In this document: in pieces, positions 1-12,601 of the stretch
How the letters are laid out: every line of letters begins with the position of its first letter
How positions within the stretch are numbered: position 1 is the stretch's first letter
Assembly (NCBI GenBank): GCA_026686845.1
Contig: JAIVEN010000016.1
Location: 8,263,501 to 8,327,500, forward strand
Reading direction: 5' to 3'
Origin: Adenanthera pavonina
Taxonomy: Eukaryota > Streptophyta > Magnoliopsida > Fabales > Fabaceae
DNA: 64,000 nt
The notes under the pieces: model-generated
The model's database searches: none
What the model was told of the DNA's origin: nothing
Seen by the model: the letters and a program-made list of their open reading frames with translations, nothing else
Program-made: the position numbers and the translations under genes

Positions 1-479
1 ATAACTAGAATCACAAAAGCCATCAATCATAATGAGAACATCATAACAAGTAGTCAACATCTAGCAAGAGCATGAATGTATATTAGCGCAAAGACATTCA
101 ATGAAATCTATATAAGTAATTGCCTGTCAAATAGAGGGTCAGAATAAGGGAAAGAAATAATACAAAATATGAGGTTCGACTCATTGACCAGTAGAGATTA
201 ATATATGCAGTACAATACAATAGAAAAGCCACCGTGGAGGGCCAACCAAAGTAAACAAGATGTATTAAAACAATACACCAAAAGGAAAAATCATAATAAA
301 ATTATATCCAAGATCACTGGAAAAATCTTAATAAAGGATTCCAAATCCAGTGTAATTTTGAAATAAAAATTCCATGGCAAAAAAATGCTATTCATTTTAG
401 AAAGAAATATATCCTTAAATTTACATTATCAGATCTACTCCCCCCCCCCCAAAAAAAAAACAAAAAACAAAGAAACTTA

Positions 480-855
480 GGGCCTGTTTAGTTCTGTTTC
501 TGAAAATAGAAAATCTATTTTCAGAAATAAAAAACTCAAAAACTTGTTTGGTAAACCTGTTTTTTATAAATTGTTCTGGAAGACAAAAAAACAAAAGAAC
601 AGAAAACTTAGAACACTTTTAAGGTATTTTGTAGTTTTTGTTCTGGAAAACACAAGAAAAGGTGAGAAACATCCACCTCATTAATGGTAAAGTTATAAAT
701 TTTGAATAACTCATCTACCACTCACTAGTTATGATTTTGAGAACAATTATTCAAACAGATTTTTTTGTTTTCTTTTTTTCAAAACTTATTCTCGAAAACA
801 GTTTTACAAAACTGTTCTCAGAACAATAAAACAGAAAAAACTGTCAAGTAGGCCC
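480..855. mobile_element. Tourist/PIF-Harbinger-like MITE in an HDA15 intron
   Basis: This is a 376-bp AT-rich element. The left end starts GGGCCTGTTTAGTTCTG and the right end, read inward on the minus strand, starts GGGCCTACTTGACAG. It is flanked by TTA at 477-479 and at 856-858, the 3-bp duplication typical of PIF/Harbinger. There is no coding capacity. It lies in the intron after the last HDA15 exon visible here. Confidence 0.6.
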
Positions 856-1149
856 TTATTTTCTTGGGAAAAAGACAGTTGAGGACCTTTATAGGGAAAT
901 ATTGACAAATAAACAGTACTAGTGGAAAATTCAGTTAACTCGAGTTGGGAATTCAGTTTATAGGAGTACTGAATTTTTAAATCGGGTCCTTGGAAGAAAA
1001 TATTTCCAGATGTGGGTCCTGAACTATCTTTTTCCCTATTTTCTTCATATGCTCTTCTTGAATCTTGAGAGAACAAGAAATCAATTTAAATCCTTGTAGC
1101 AAATTAGAAATGTCCAGACTCAGAGATGAAGAGGGAGCACTTAACATAC

Positions 1150-4100
1150 CTAGAAATCACATGGCTTGTAACTTCTACAGATTCAATATGCTCCAAGGAA
1201 TGAACCTTTAATCCCAAAATGTTTAGGAGTTAAAATAGGGTTTATAATACTAATACTTAAACCTTTATATTTACCGTAAGAAAATGGAATGAGAAAAAAG
1301 ACACAGAAATGGAGCATTAAAGTTTCCCCACTGTCATCAAGAAGCAAGTCCACTCATTTAGACAGCATTTATTTCCGCCCTCCTTCAACCAAAAATCATC
1401 ACTTAAAACAGGGGGAAAAAAGACAGTACCAAAGGCATAGGAAGTATGGAGCATAGACATATCCACGCCTCATATGCCTCCAAGATATTGAGTAGTCAAT
1501 TACCAACTGAAGTTCTTCTAAAGTGATCTCTCTGGCAGAAATTGGATAGCATCTTCCAGGAAATATTCCTGTGCAGGTCAAATTGGTGAATTGATCAAGT
1601 GGATTGCTAATACTATGCAACGAAAGTAATAACACACCAATGCATGCAGTAAAAACTTCATAGTTATTTTACCATGGAACCATGATTACAGCAATATATT
1701 TTTAAAAGATACATACCAGCTGTAGCAAGACTAGCAGCAATGGCTTTAAGACGATCTGGCCTTTCAGGGTGTGGATGTGACTTCATTTGGACCTACTCCA
1801 GCCAGCAATCACAGCAATTAATTAGCAAATAAACAGGCACAGAATTTCTGGCAAAACACCAAACTTTGGTGACTGTACAGCATACATTGCATGAAAGATA
1901 TTATCAGAAGTCAGTGTTACAATAGTGAATAATTGTAGAATGAAGACCATGGCTCAAGCAACCAAGTTTCTTTCATGTCAACCAATAGTAAAAGGTAAAA
2001 AGGAGAGGCAAACCAAAGAGGCGTTAAAAAATAATATTAAAAAATCAAACATGATATCAACTATGTTTTCTCAATTGCTATCTTCTTTATTTTTTTTTTC
2101 TTTTTCATTCTATCTTCCTCCATCATATTATTAGGTGAGTGCTACATTTTTTCCAGTTACAGATCCGCAGAACCCATTCACAAGAACACTATAGATGCAA
2201 CTAATACTTACCATGGTTACCAACTAAATTTAACAAAAGTTGTTTTCACTGAAATTAATGGAAATAAAATAATTGAAATATTCCAACAAGGCATCCGATT
2301 TGTTTCCTGACAGACACTAACATTTGCCATATTTGAACGAAAATGAACTGAAATTTTGAAAGTTAGATATTTACCGATATTGAGAAGGTTTACTATGAAC
2401 AAGCTATATGCACTAGCTCTAGTTATAAAGCACATTATCAATTTGAAGGCTACCAAAAGTGCAGAAATAAGAAAATCAGAACCATACTTCTGCATGCAGC
2501 AACATTCTCTCATCAAAGCCAATTGCCGTGGCAGTACTTGTAGTTAAATCTTGTGTGCCAACTTCTACAGAGATAAGGACAAAACTAAATGAATCTCAAA
2601 CAATTTAGTAGTATAAAACTCTGAAAGACTACCAAATGGTGCATGAAACCGAATAACCAACATATAAGAATAACAACATATTAGAATAAAATCCCATTTC
2701 TATCTTAGAAATTCCATTTTAACATTTCATTAAACAATAGAACAGAATTCTTCCAAAACAAATTATGAAGAGTCATTCAAAATTTTCTATAAGTAAATAA
2801 TTTTGAAATTAATAATCAGGAGAAGAGTAAAATTTATTCACATCAAGAGCTTGATCGTGAGAAAGGTTTAGAAGCAATGTGGGGTGGGATTGTTTGAGCA
2901 TCTTAGCCATTGATGGGATGCTTAAAAGCTATCGGGGCAGGGCATCCTATGCGTCCCACACCTGAATTTTAAACCACTGAAATTAGGAGGTTTGGGGTTC
3001 TTTTAAATTAATCATTTCCCTTTTTAACCCTCTCCATATGCTTCCTTATTTTAAAAGGACATTCTAAGAGATAATATTGAAAATCCCATCCTTCAAACCC
3101 ACTCCACTCTGTAAATGAAATTGGAACATCCCATCAGCAGTGACTGGGATACTATCCATTTTTGCATTAAGCTTCCGATCAATGGAGTGGGTTGTTACCC
3201 CACGCCCTCTTCAGAACTCTCAATCAAGCCCTAAGTAAGAATTCAATCACAGAGTATTCTTCACTAGTAGCAGCACATAATAGATGCACTATAGTCAACA
3301 ACTACTACTTAAAGTTCAATGAAATTGAAGAGGATCCTTCCAAATTTAGAGAAATGCAACGTTTAGGCAGAGAGAGAAATTAATTCAGTATTCCAAGATA
3401 ATGTTATGTAACTTCTACTTTTCCTCCAGGCATTAAACAGACTTTTGCATCATCCATTTCACTATATAGTCCTCAAAAAAGTTAATAACGGTCACATAAT
3501 GATAATAAATGTCAGGCAGATATAGTAAAAATAAAACTTCAACACTGATGGCTATTGTGATATGGTAGCTTAAATTGAACAGCACAAAGGAGAACCTTTT
3601 GTCATATTCGGAAGAAGATCCTATCAAGATTCCTTTGAGAAACCAATATTATCCATTTTACCAAATTAGAACACAAAAAAATTAAATTTCTTGGGCAACA
3701 ACATATTTATGAAGGGGTAATGACGTTTGTAATGATATTACGCAAACTAACTAGCCAAGCAGCATATAGACCTCTTAACCCTTCCATGATTTTGGGCTTG
3801 GCCTCAGTCAGATCATTGTCTTCAGCGAAAGGGGATGCAAAGAACCCATAGCTTAGGATTTTGGAATTTCTATGTTCCCCACATATCTGCAAGTAATATA
3901 CAGCAATACAATCAAAAGCCATTCATCACGAAGAAATGGCCAACATTTTACCACCCAAGATGTAGCTCAGGATGGCTAACTAGCCATAAAATAACTAAAT
4001 TCCTAACTAAGAAAAAAAAACATAATTTAGTGTAAAATACAATGGAAAGGTAGATTACAAACATACATCACAGTGGTTGAATTCATCCAGGTTAACCATC

Positions 4101-4544
4101 GTGCAATTTGTGCAGAACCACTTCATAACTTCCAAACCCTTCTGTAAGGGTTCCCAATCACTGTCATCATCGTCGTCGTCATCAAACATGTCTTGGTTTT
4201 GATACATATCCTCAAAAGTCACTTCCTTTTGCTGCCTGACCCTTTTCTGTGACTAAATGATAACATCATATGTAAAGCCATAACTGATTTCAGAAGCTAC
4301 AACAAATGGAAGCCAAAATTTCATGAATGCAACTACAGGTCCAACTCACACTTACAGCATTAGGAAGTGTCTTAACTTCAAGACTTTCTGATGCTTTTCC
4401 TAGGTTTCCATCACATTCAACAGAAAGCGAATTTTCACATCTACCATTAAAACCTTCAGCGGGAATTGGATCAGTTTGCTTGCGATGACTGTTCTCAGCT
4501 TCCCCATTTTTCAGACGACTCATTTCAACTGCTTCAGTTCCCAT
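1150..4544 (-). CDS. HDA15: HDA15-type class II histone deacetylase, 5' exons (gene continues beyond the left edge)
   Basis: Seven exons join in phase: 4356..4544, 4067..4252, 3742..3886, 2488..2564, 1717..1792, 1504..1568 and 1150..1205 (about 264 residues). All use GT-AG sites. The exon 3 donor is the one that fits the phase and is the least certain. The start at 4544 follows an in-frame TAG. Residues about 87-93 are an Asp run. Residues about 108-128 form a RanBP2-type zinc finger (W108, C110, C113, C124, C127), which among plant deacetylases marks the HDA15 type. Then come the start of the deacetylase domain: GFDERMLLH, HPHPERPDRL, GIFPGRCYPISAREIT and VHSLEHIESVEVTSHV. The metal-binding His/Asp residues lie outside the window. 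The family removes acetyl groups from histone lysines in the nucleus and acts as a co-repressor, for example with PIF factors in light signalling. No break is seen in the visible part. Confidence 0.85.
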
Positions 4545-5008
4545 TTCACATATACAGCACTAGAATAGACCTTTCACCACATTCCTTCGCGATGACCTAG
4601 CTAAAGTCCCTCAAATTGCGATAAGAAACACAAATTGAAAGCAGCACCAAGATGTAATAAAACCCAAAGAAAATGGTACTAACTCAGTGGTTATCAATAC
4701 GTGATAATCAATAAACTACAAGATATGTGTCTCTGATCCATTCCAAAGTAAATCACATATAAGAAAAAGATAATATTTCCATACGAGAGAAAAGAGGATA
4801 AAATAAGAAGACGAAGAAAAATGGTGAAAGGAACCACCTTTTGCCAAGTAAGTGGGTAGCAACTAGCAAGCAAAGAGAAATTATGGAGGGAACTGAGGGA
4901 ATGAGATCTGGGCGAGGAATTATAGCTGGGATCTCTCATTTACAAGATTAATTAAAAGTAAGAAAGAAAACGAGTGGCACACAGACCCGGAGGAAGAGAA
5001 ACCTTACC

Positions 5009-5080
5009 GATGGAAAACCAGTAGCGACGCACTGTATAAATTTCTACGGCGCCGTGGACTTGCTACTTTCGGTGGCTAGG
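5009..5080 (-). other. Probable non-coding first exon of the HDA15-type gene
   Basis: On the minus strand a good donor (GTAAGG) follows position 5009. An acceptor-like TAG lies just upstream of the ATG at 4544. This suggests a 5' UTR exon with a ~450 bp intron in the leader. The upstream limit of the exon is a guess. Confidence 0.35.
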
Positions 5081-5727
5081 GCAGGAAGGTAAAAATATGT
5101 AAGAAAGTTATCATTGAAATTATTTAGCATTTATGCTTTTGTGAGGAAGCAAAAACAAATAATTGGTACCTGCAATGCAATAGCCGTGCCATGCCTCTTT
5201 TAACGTCACTTGGTCCGGATCAGAAAATTACACACATACACATGTTCTTTTTTGGTAATAACACACACCCACATGTTATTAACCCCTAAAAGAAAGAAAA
5301 ACATAAGGTTAAAAAAATTTCCTCCCTTCCTCTTCAAATCCTTGACACCAAACAGACGTTAAAACAATTTAAACACTATCATAAAAAATCAATCTAAAGT
5401 CTAAACGAAGATTTTTTTGCCAAATAAAAATAAAGAATAATCAATCTACCTATTCACCGAAAAAAATTATGCTAAACAGAAACTTATTATTATTTAGAAA
5501 AGGTAAAAATATATTTTTATCCAATAATTTTATACTATGTTTTATTTTAATTTCTTAACTTTTTTTTTAAGTTCTTTGATTTTTAAAATATAATAAAAAA
5601 TTATTTTATTACTAATACGGCTAACTATATTAATAAAAAAATGATTACAAGGTATTGTAACATGCTTAAATGACATCATTTAATATTGATATATCAATTT
5701 TCATTATCATGTCATTAATATTATTAT
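5081..5727. other. Intergenic, AT-rich, no gene seen
   Basis: This is the presumed upstream region of the HDA15-type gene. It consists of long A/T runs and short open frames without recognisable similarity. I see no supported feature except promoter-proximal sequence near 5,050-5,100. Confidence 0.5.
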
Positions 5728-7238
5728 TGTTAGGTCTGTTGGGGTGAATTAGGAAATTTGAAATTTTCTGCAAAATTATAAAAGAGCAATAAAAGCAAAA
5801 GTTATAGAAAAATAGAATGCAGAATATAATAGAACAGTTTGCAAGATAGAGGAAAGGAAAACACAAAGATTTATCCTGATTCGATCTCTTCCTCTTGACC
5901 TATGTCCAGTCTTTAAGCTATCACTTAAGATTTTCCACTATCTTACAAGAACTCAATGGGCTCCTTCTTGCAATGCTACAATATAACCTTGTGCTCTGTT
6001 CTGTTCTAAGAGCATGCAAATTCTCACTCTGTACTCTAGCAAAGTGTTTCTCAAAATCTCTTGTGAAATCCCCTCATAAAAAAATATTTCTTCCAGATGA
6101 AGAGAAGATTATTTATAATAAAAGAAATTCTCTAATATAGAGTATATATAACAATTGAGGTGCAATAAATAAGGTGGAAGTGAGTAGAAGGCTTTGTCTG
6201 ACGATTTTAACAGATTTTTAGTATATATAGCGTAAAAAGGTTACCTACAATTTCAAATGAAGTTCTATTTATAGATTTGTGTTTTAACTATATGTTAAAC
6301 ACAAGCTCTAGTCATTAGAGACGTTACCCAACAGTTATTCTGCAAAATTAGTCATTCACCAACTGCATTTAATGCGTCTGACACTCAAAATTTAAATTTT
6401 TGGTGTCAATAGATGAATTTTACAGATATCACAAGTTAAAGACTTTAACGTTGAACTTCCAAAGTTCATCTGTTTAAAAGTAAAATTCGAATTTTGGCTT
6501 TGACAAATATTTTCCATGTTAGAACATATAAATTTTCAAATTTAAAGTGCATCTGATAAGTGTGAACAGTTATCTCATATTGTTACAGTGCACTCAAAGC
6601 TCGAATTTTGGGGGTCCAAAATTCATTTGTCAGTAGACAACTTAATATAACACAAAAGTTCTACCTTTCGAACGCTTTCATTTCAAAGTTCGAATTTTCA
6701 AAGTAAATGTTTGCCTATCATAGAGATCTCTAATCAGACTTGTACATTTCTATTTCAAAGTTCAAATTTTCAAAACCAAAGTTCATCTGTCAGTGAAACT
6801 AATTTAAAACTCTTTTTACATTTTAACATTAGACATACTTTGACATATTCAGTTTTCACAAATTATACTTATCTCAAAATTTAAATTTCAATAACCTGAA
6901 ATTCGTCTGTTAGAGGTAACTTCTCTATTATTTCGAATTTCAATTATCAAAGTTCAAATTTTCAGTTACACATATAGAGTTTAATAGTTTAAAATTCGCC
7001 TATTAATCAATATTTTTAAAATTTAACATAAGTTTGTATAGATTAGTTGAAAAATACTTATTTAAAATCAGTGGGTGTAAGATTAAAATATTTTACTCTA
7101 TGAACACGATAAGAAATCCTATTAACTAAATCTATACTCATTTTTTCCTAGATTTATTTACTTGAGTTCTTTTCTACTCATTTAATATTTTCTTTTAAAG
7201 TTTTAGTTGTTTTAAATCATCAAACACTTGATTCAACA
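5728..7238 (-). mobile_element. Solo LTR (family A), minus orientation
   Basis: This 1,511-bp block starts TGTTAGGTCTGTTGGGG and ends GATTCAACA (TG...CA). It is flanked on both sides by a perfect ATTAT duplication (5723-5727 and 7239-7243). Read on the minus strand it begins TGTTGAATCAAGTG followed by a TTTGATGAT motif, and ends with TTCACCCC before the terminus. Such ends are typical of plant copia LTRs. Between about 6380 and 7020 it holds degenerate repeats around motifs such as AAAGTTCATCTGTC. The block at 50328-52192 is a diverged copy in the opposite orientation. No internal retroelement domain adjoins it, so it is a solo LTR left by LTR-LTR recombination. Confidence 0.75.
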
Positions 7239-9759
7239 ATTATATATTTATTAATCTTAAGTTTAAAATATTTTTAATTAAATTAAAAATTATAAATAAA
7301 TAATTATAAATAATCGACTTACAAACAAAATCTTAATTTTATGATTTTTTAACGTAAAAGATGAGTTAAATAGATATATAATTTTCTGTCAATATTAAAC
7401 ATTTGAGAATGTTTTATCAACATTTTATATTAATGTAGCTAATCATGTTAATAATAAAGAAAGTTTTGGATGGCAAAACAACAAATAAAGAAAGTTTTGG
7501 ATGGCAAAACAACAAATAAGAAAAGTTTTAATTGTGTTTTGAAAGTTAAATGATTAAAAAAAAATCATGATTGATGGCGGAGTAAAAGAAGAATCATTTT
7601 CTGAACCGAGGACAGAGAATTATACTGCAGAGGCTAGAGCTGATTAGGATGTAAAATTGATTCACTATCACCAACCTTACGATCAAGATGATCACTGATA
7701 AGATTGCCATGCCTGCACATGGATGGAAGCCACCACTAAGATGTGTATACAAATTTTATATTTTTCCTATTTTCTTAGCATGTCATATTACCACTATCAG
7801 TTGGCATACCCAATTAGCAAACTGCTTACAGTAAGCTAAGAGAACAAAATCTTGTAGAAATAATGTATAAAATTTTATAATTTGGCTAAAAATTAGATTA
7901 ATTGTCCAATGATATAAGTCATAGCTTGAAGCTTTTTGAAGTTTAAACTCTTTTCAAGTTTCAGAAATTATAACTACTTTTTAAAGAATAGGATTATAAA
8001 GGAACTATATAATTTAGAAAGTCTTTTTGACACAGGTAATTGCGACGAAAAACTGAATCAAAGAACCATTAATATTTCCATTTTTTTCAGGGCACTTAAA
8101 AGAGAGAGAAGGGACATGGAGGAAAGACAGAAAATGCCAACTTACATTTAATTATGCATCTAAAGGATAACTTACTGCCTCACGTAAGCAGATATTATTA
8201 TGCAAGTATGCTAAAATTAAATTTTAAAAAAAATATTGAAGAAACTGCAGTGATCTAGAAAGTCCTTTTGACAAAGGTAATTGTGAGGAAAACTGAAACA
8301 AAGATCGAAATTCATTTAAATTTCCAGGAAAAAATAAAATAAAATTTCGCACACTTCCATGTTTTGTCTAAAATAAATCGTGGCAGACCAACCATTCCAG
8401 GCCAGGTCAAGAACAGGAAAACAATCTACCAAGTACCAGCACTCATTCTCTCGCTAGTATACATCAATACCTCCATTGGCATTTGGTATATATGGATATA
8501 AGATGCATTGTTTTACAGTTCAATAAGCTTATAGCCTAATAAATAGGATATTAATTCTACCAAACCGTTTGAGCAGGAGCTAATGAAGCTGAGGTAATTA
8601 ACACAGTTGGATGGCACCAAATTGTCCTATTCAGCCAAGCACATATTAATGGTGGTAAGCGTCTCTTTCTACTCCTCTTCCCTTTGGTTCAAAACTCTAA
8701 ATCAATTAATCGATTGGGACAACTATAATCCTTGCTTCTGTAATACTGTTGCTGCTACGGGTATTAGTGTTCAAAACTCCTGGGAATCATTCTGAAATTG
8801 GTCATGCGCAACAAAGCCGCTGGTTATGGTAACTCTTTTTTTTTACATGAAAATTTATTTCTTTGCATTTTAAAGTGGCTATAACTTGAAACTAAACTAG
8901 TTTGGTTGCATTGATTTTGAAATGTGCGATGCCCGAGTTGGATATATATCTGGTTTTTATATTTTACCATAAATGATTGCAATTGGTTTATGTGCTAATT
9001 TATGAAGACATGAACAAACCCAATTTTCAATTTCATCTTATGAGAAAGCGTGTATTAAAATCAGTTATAATCATAACTATGCAGCATAACTGTGGATAGA
9101 GGGATTTGTATTTTGTATTAATGTTTCAATTCGCTATATAATTCTTATCATTAATTTCCAATGTTCTTTATTAAATACCATTATTTCATTCCATGTGAGC
9201 ACATCATATTTTTTATTTTTTTTTCGTAACGTTCTTACATATCATGTAGGCATCCAAAATATGTGTTTTACCTGTTGCATGCATTGTAGAAATCACTTGG
9301 GAAGCAATAAAAATATTGTTTTGCTGTTACGGTATTGCTTTATGCTTGCATAAAAAAAAATTATTGCTTTCACGTATTATCTCAACAATGCAAGAGGCAC
9401 GCATAGCAATTCAGGCATGGATTCAGATGTTAATATACTTTATGAATCACTAATTAAATAAGATGATTTTGTATATTTGTTCGTCGATCTGGCTCTCACA
9501 AATTAGGTAAAAAAAACTAATTTTGGCACTAGTAATTATATCTTGTTCTTAGGGGCGCTCACTCACTGTTGATACTTTGTTCTTAAAAGCATGATCATCT
9601 ATTTCATTTCTAATTATCTTAAATTCCACAGTGACTAGACTACTATGGCAAAAATTAGTGTGCATGATCATATTCTCTAGTTGGACATGCATTATTAATC
9701 ACTTGTATAAGAATTTCGTGATTCTTTGTGGCTTTAGTTATCTTTTATTATTCCACATA
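7239..9759. other. Intergenic, AT-rich
   Basis: No gene is recognisable. The open frames at 7936-8151 and 8607-8795 show no domain or splice-supported context. There is one short tandem duplication (7453-7514), described separately. Confidence 0.5.
7453..7514. repeat. Tandem duplication, 31-bp unit, two copies
   Basis: The unit beginning AATAAAGAAAGTTTTGGATG occurs at 7453 and again at 7484 with no change. A third start (AATAAGAAAAG) then diverges. The identity of the copies suggests a recent slip or duplication. Confidence 0.8.
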
Positions 9760-11597
9760 TCTATATATATATTAAATCAACTGTCAAAAGCAGTTATGCC
9801 AAGAGCTTGACATGTGGCACTCTCTTATTTTAAGATTATTTATATAACAATTTCATTACAATACATTTAATTTATATTAAAAATAATTCAAAATATAATA
9901 ACTCTACAAAAAATTAAAAGAAAACTATTAGAATAACAATTTTGAAATTAAAAACCATACTATTTATAAATCTTTTTTTAATTTTTCTATATCTATATAT
10001 ATTTTACATTTACATATATCTATATATAAAAATTATACTCAAAAATCAATCTTTCTTTATTTATAATATTGTTACTGATAAAAGATTTTTTTTTACCAAA
10101 TTACTTTCAAAATTTGAAAAAAAATCAATTTTGATAAAATCATATTCATTATCTCCATTACTTTTTTTTATATATGTTTTGTTATAAAAATATTATTGAA
10201 ACATCAATTAAAAAATAATAAAATTTTTTATTAAAAACAATCATTATAAGATGACAATCTCCAAGATATTTGATATAAATTTTCATATAAAAAAACTCTA
10301 CTGGAACACCAATTAGTTAAAAATATTGAACAATTTTTATTGAAAATTGTTATTATAAGATGATTGCATATAATTAACATGATTTTATTGTTATGTTCAA
10401 AAGTCAAAAAATTCAATTTTGATAAAATTATAGCCATAATTTCTATGATTTTTTTTATACAAGTTTTTATAAAAAAATTACATTGAAATATCAATTATAA
10501 ACAAATACTAAATATTTTTATTAAAAAATATTATTTCATGATTATGTAATCTATATATATAATATTAAATTAATCCTTTTGGTCATTTTTATAAGATACT
10601 TTTTTAATGTTCTTTTAGTCCTTAATATAAGATATTTTTAGAATTTTCTCAATTATTAAATGTTTTTTACCAAAAATATCATTTGCTTGAAATTAGCCGT
10701 TGGTATTAATGTAGATAATTACACCGATATATTAAATATTATTCTTTTGAAGAAAGAAAAACGTGTTATTCATGAACTTCATTAAATAAGAAAAATTTTA
10801 GAAAATAATTGAAATTTTATACAAATTTAATGAAGTTAATCATTTTTAACTAAATTTCTTAATATATATAAAGTTAGTTAAAAGTATCTTATTAAAAGGA
10901 TTAAAGGAAGTAAATACTATAAACAACACTCTCAACGACAAAAGTAAAATAATTTTGTATTATTTGGCCGTATAAATGAGTTCATATTGAAAAACAAGAG
11001 TTCTACATAGATTCAAAAAAAAAAAAATAAAGAAGGGTTTGTATACGAAATACCTGTAGAAGTTTTTTTTTTTTTTTCAGTTAGAGAGGTTTTGAAGATA
11101 TCGGTCTTAGAATAATAAATAGTGTAACTACAAGAGAAATTATAATGGGTTAAAAGCTGCATAAAAAGAAGTGGTTCAAAGTAAATATTACAACGGTGTG
11201 GTGAGAGATTGGAATATAATTTTTTATTATAATATTTTTTCTGAAAATTTACAATAAATTGAAACCAGTTAATTTTTATAATTTTTTAATATGAAATTAT
11301 GTAGAAATATATAATTAATTCGGAGTTAATGATTAAATATTTTTACATTTAAATTAATTTAAAAGTTATTAAACAATTCTTTTAAATTACATATTTAAAT
11401 AAATATTTGATAGAAAAATTAATTTTAAATGATTTTTGAATTATTGCTTTTTAAATGCAATACCCAATTCAAATAATTGTTAAGAACTTATTATTGGTTG
11501 ACATCTATTTTTTTTTATAAATTTATTATTTATTATATCTATTAAATATGCATATGTATGAAAAAAATATGCTAAATATACTTAGAGTCTATTTGTT

Positions 11598-11912
11598 TCT
11601 CATTCTTTATGGAAAAAAATCACTTTTATATAGAAAAGAGTGTTTATAATTTTTTTATGATGGTCATTTAAATTTTTAAAAATAATCAAAATCTAAAAAT
11701 AACAAAATTTGCCTTTAAGAGAATATTACATATGCATTACATACTTTTTTCTTTCATATTCTTTATGGACAAAAATCACTTTTATATAGAAAAGAGCACT
11801 TATAATTTTTTTTAGGATGATTATTTAAATTTTTAAGAATAATCAAAATCTACAAATAACAAGATTTAACTTTAAGAGAATATTATATATGTTTCACATA
11901 CTTTTTTCTTTC
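11598..11912. repeat. Tandem duplication of about 156 bp
   Basis: Two adjacent copies (about 11600-11755 and 11756-11912) share the strings CTTTATGGA, AATCACTTTTATATAGAAAA and CTTTAAGAGAATATTA, with scattered substitutions. Both lie inside the Helitron-like block. Confidence 0.75.
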
Positions 11913-12198
11913 ATCTTCCATTATTCACTATGATTATCAAACAATTTAAAAAGTGTTCTTCTTATCTAACCCAAAAATAAAATAATTTTTTCTTTTCATA
12001 ACATATGAAGTATGTAGGATTTTGAAAATGTTAATTCTATATTTAAATGAAAAATAAAAAAAACTTATATGAAGAAATTTTCATTTTTAATAATTTACAA
12101 GGATAATATTTTATAGTATGTGTTATAATTAAATAGATTAAATAACGATGATAATTTATTATTCTATCTGATTGTATGTACTACATATTAACATATAT

Positions 12199-12463
12199 CA
12201 CTACACACAAAAAAGAATAATTGTCATTTTTTTTTGTATTTCTTGCCATTTCAAATATGTCAACTATTTTAACTTCTATAGAAAAGAGACTTTAGTTGAC
12301 ACTTATAAAACACCAATTAAAGTTCATTTTAATTGACATTTGTTCTTGCAAACTAAAGTATTTCTTTGCAAATCCCCTGCCCCTTCCATACCCTACTTTA
12401 GTTGGCATTTTCTAAAGAAACACCAACTTTTAAATGTTATTAAAGCCCATATTTGGTGTAGTA
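12199..12463. mobile_element. CACTA-like MITE
   Basis: The left end is CACTACACACAAAAAAG. The right end read inward is TACTACACCAAATATGG, the same terminus with one terminal change. Inside are repeated sub-terminal motifs around TTTAGTTGACA and TTTAGTTGGCA, as in CACTA transposons. The flanking triplets TAT and TGT match at two of three positions. It is 265 bp with no coding. Confidence 0.45.
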
Positions 12464-12601
12464 TGTATTGAAGAATAATTATTTATTTATTGTAATATTG
12501 TAACAAATGAATACATCTAAATATATAAATTTTATGTGTATTAGTTTTAATTTGTAGTGCAAAAAAATAATATCCCGTGCATTGCACAGGTGCCACTCTA
12601 G

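Larger units (their letters stand above)
9760..12601 (+). mobile_element. Helitron-like non-autonomous element (tentative)
   Basis: The 5' end reads A|TCTATATATATATTAAATC, a Helitron-type TC start. About 40 bp in lies GACATGTGGCACTCTC, a string common in plant Helitrons. The 3' end carries a CCCGTGCATTGCACAGG hairpin followed ten bases later by CTAG at 12598-12601, matching the hairpin plus CTRR terminus. The expected T after CTAG is a G here, and I see no Rep/helicase coding, so the element is old and non-autonomous. The interior is extremely AT-rich and contains three diverged ~130-150 bp repeats (about 10195-10560), a 156-bp tandem duplication and a nested CACTA-like MITE. Confidence 0.45.

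Noticed and set aside
10231..10494. ORFs on both strands in 9.9-10.5 kb
   Set aside because: They are Ile/Phe/Lys/Asn-rich frames expected in ~85% AT sequence, and they overlap diverged tandem repeats.
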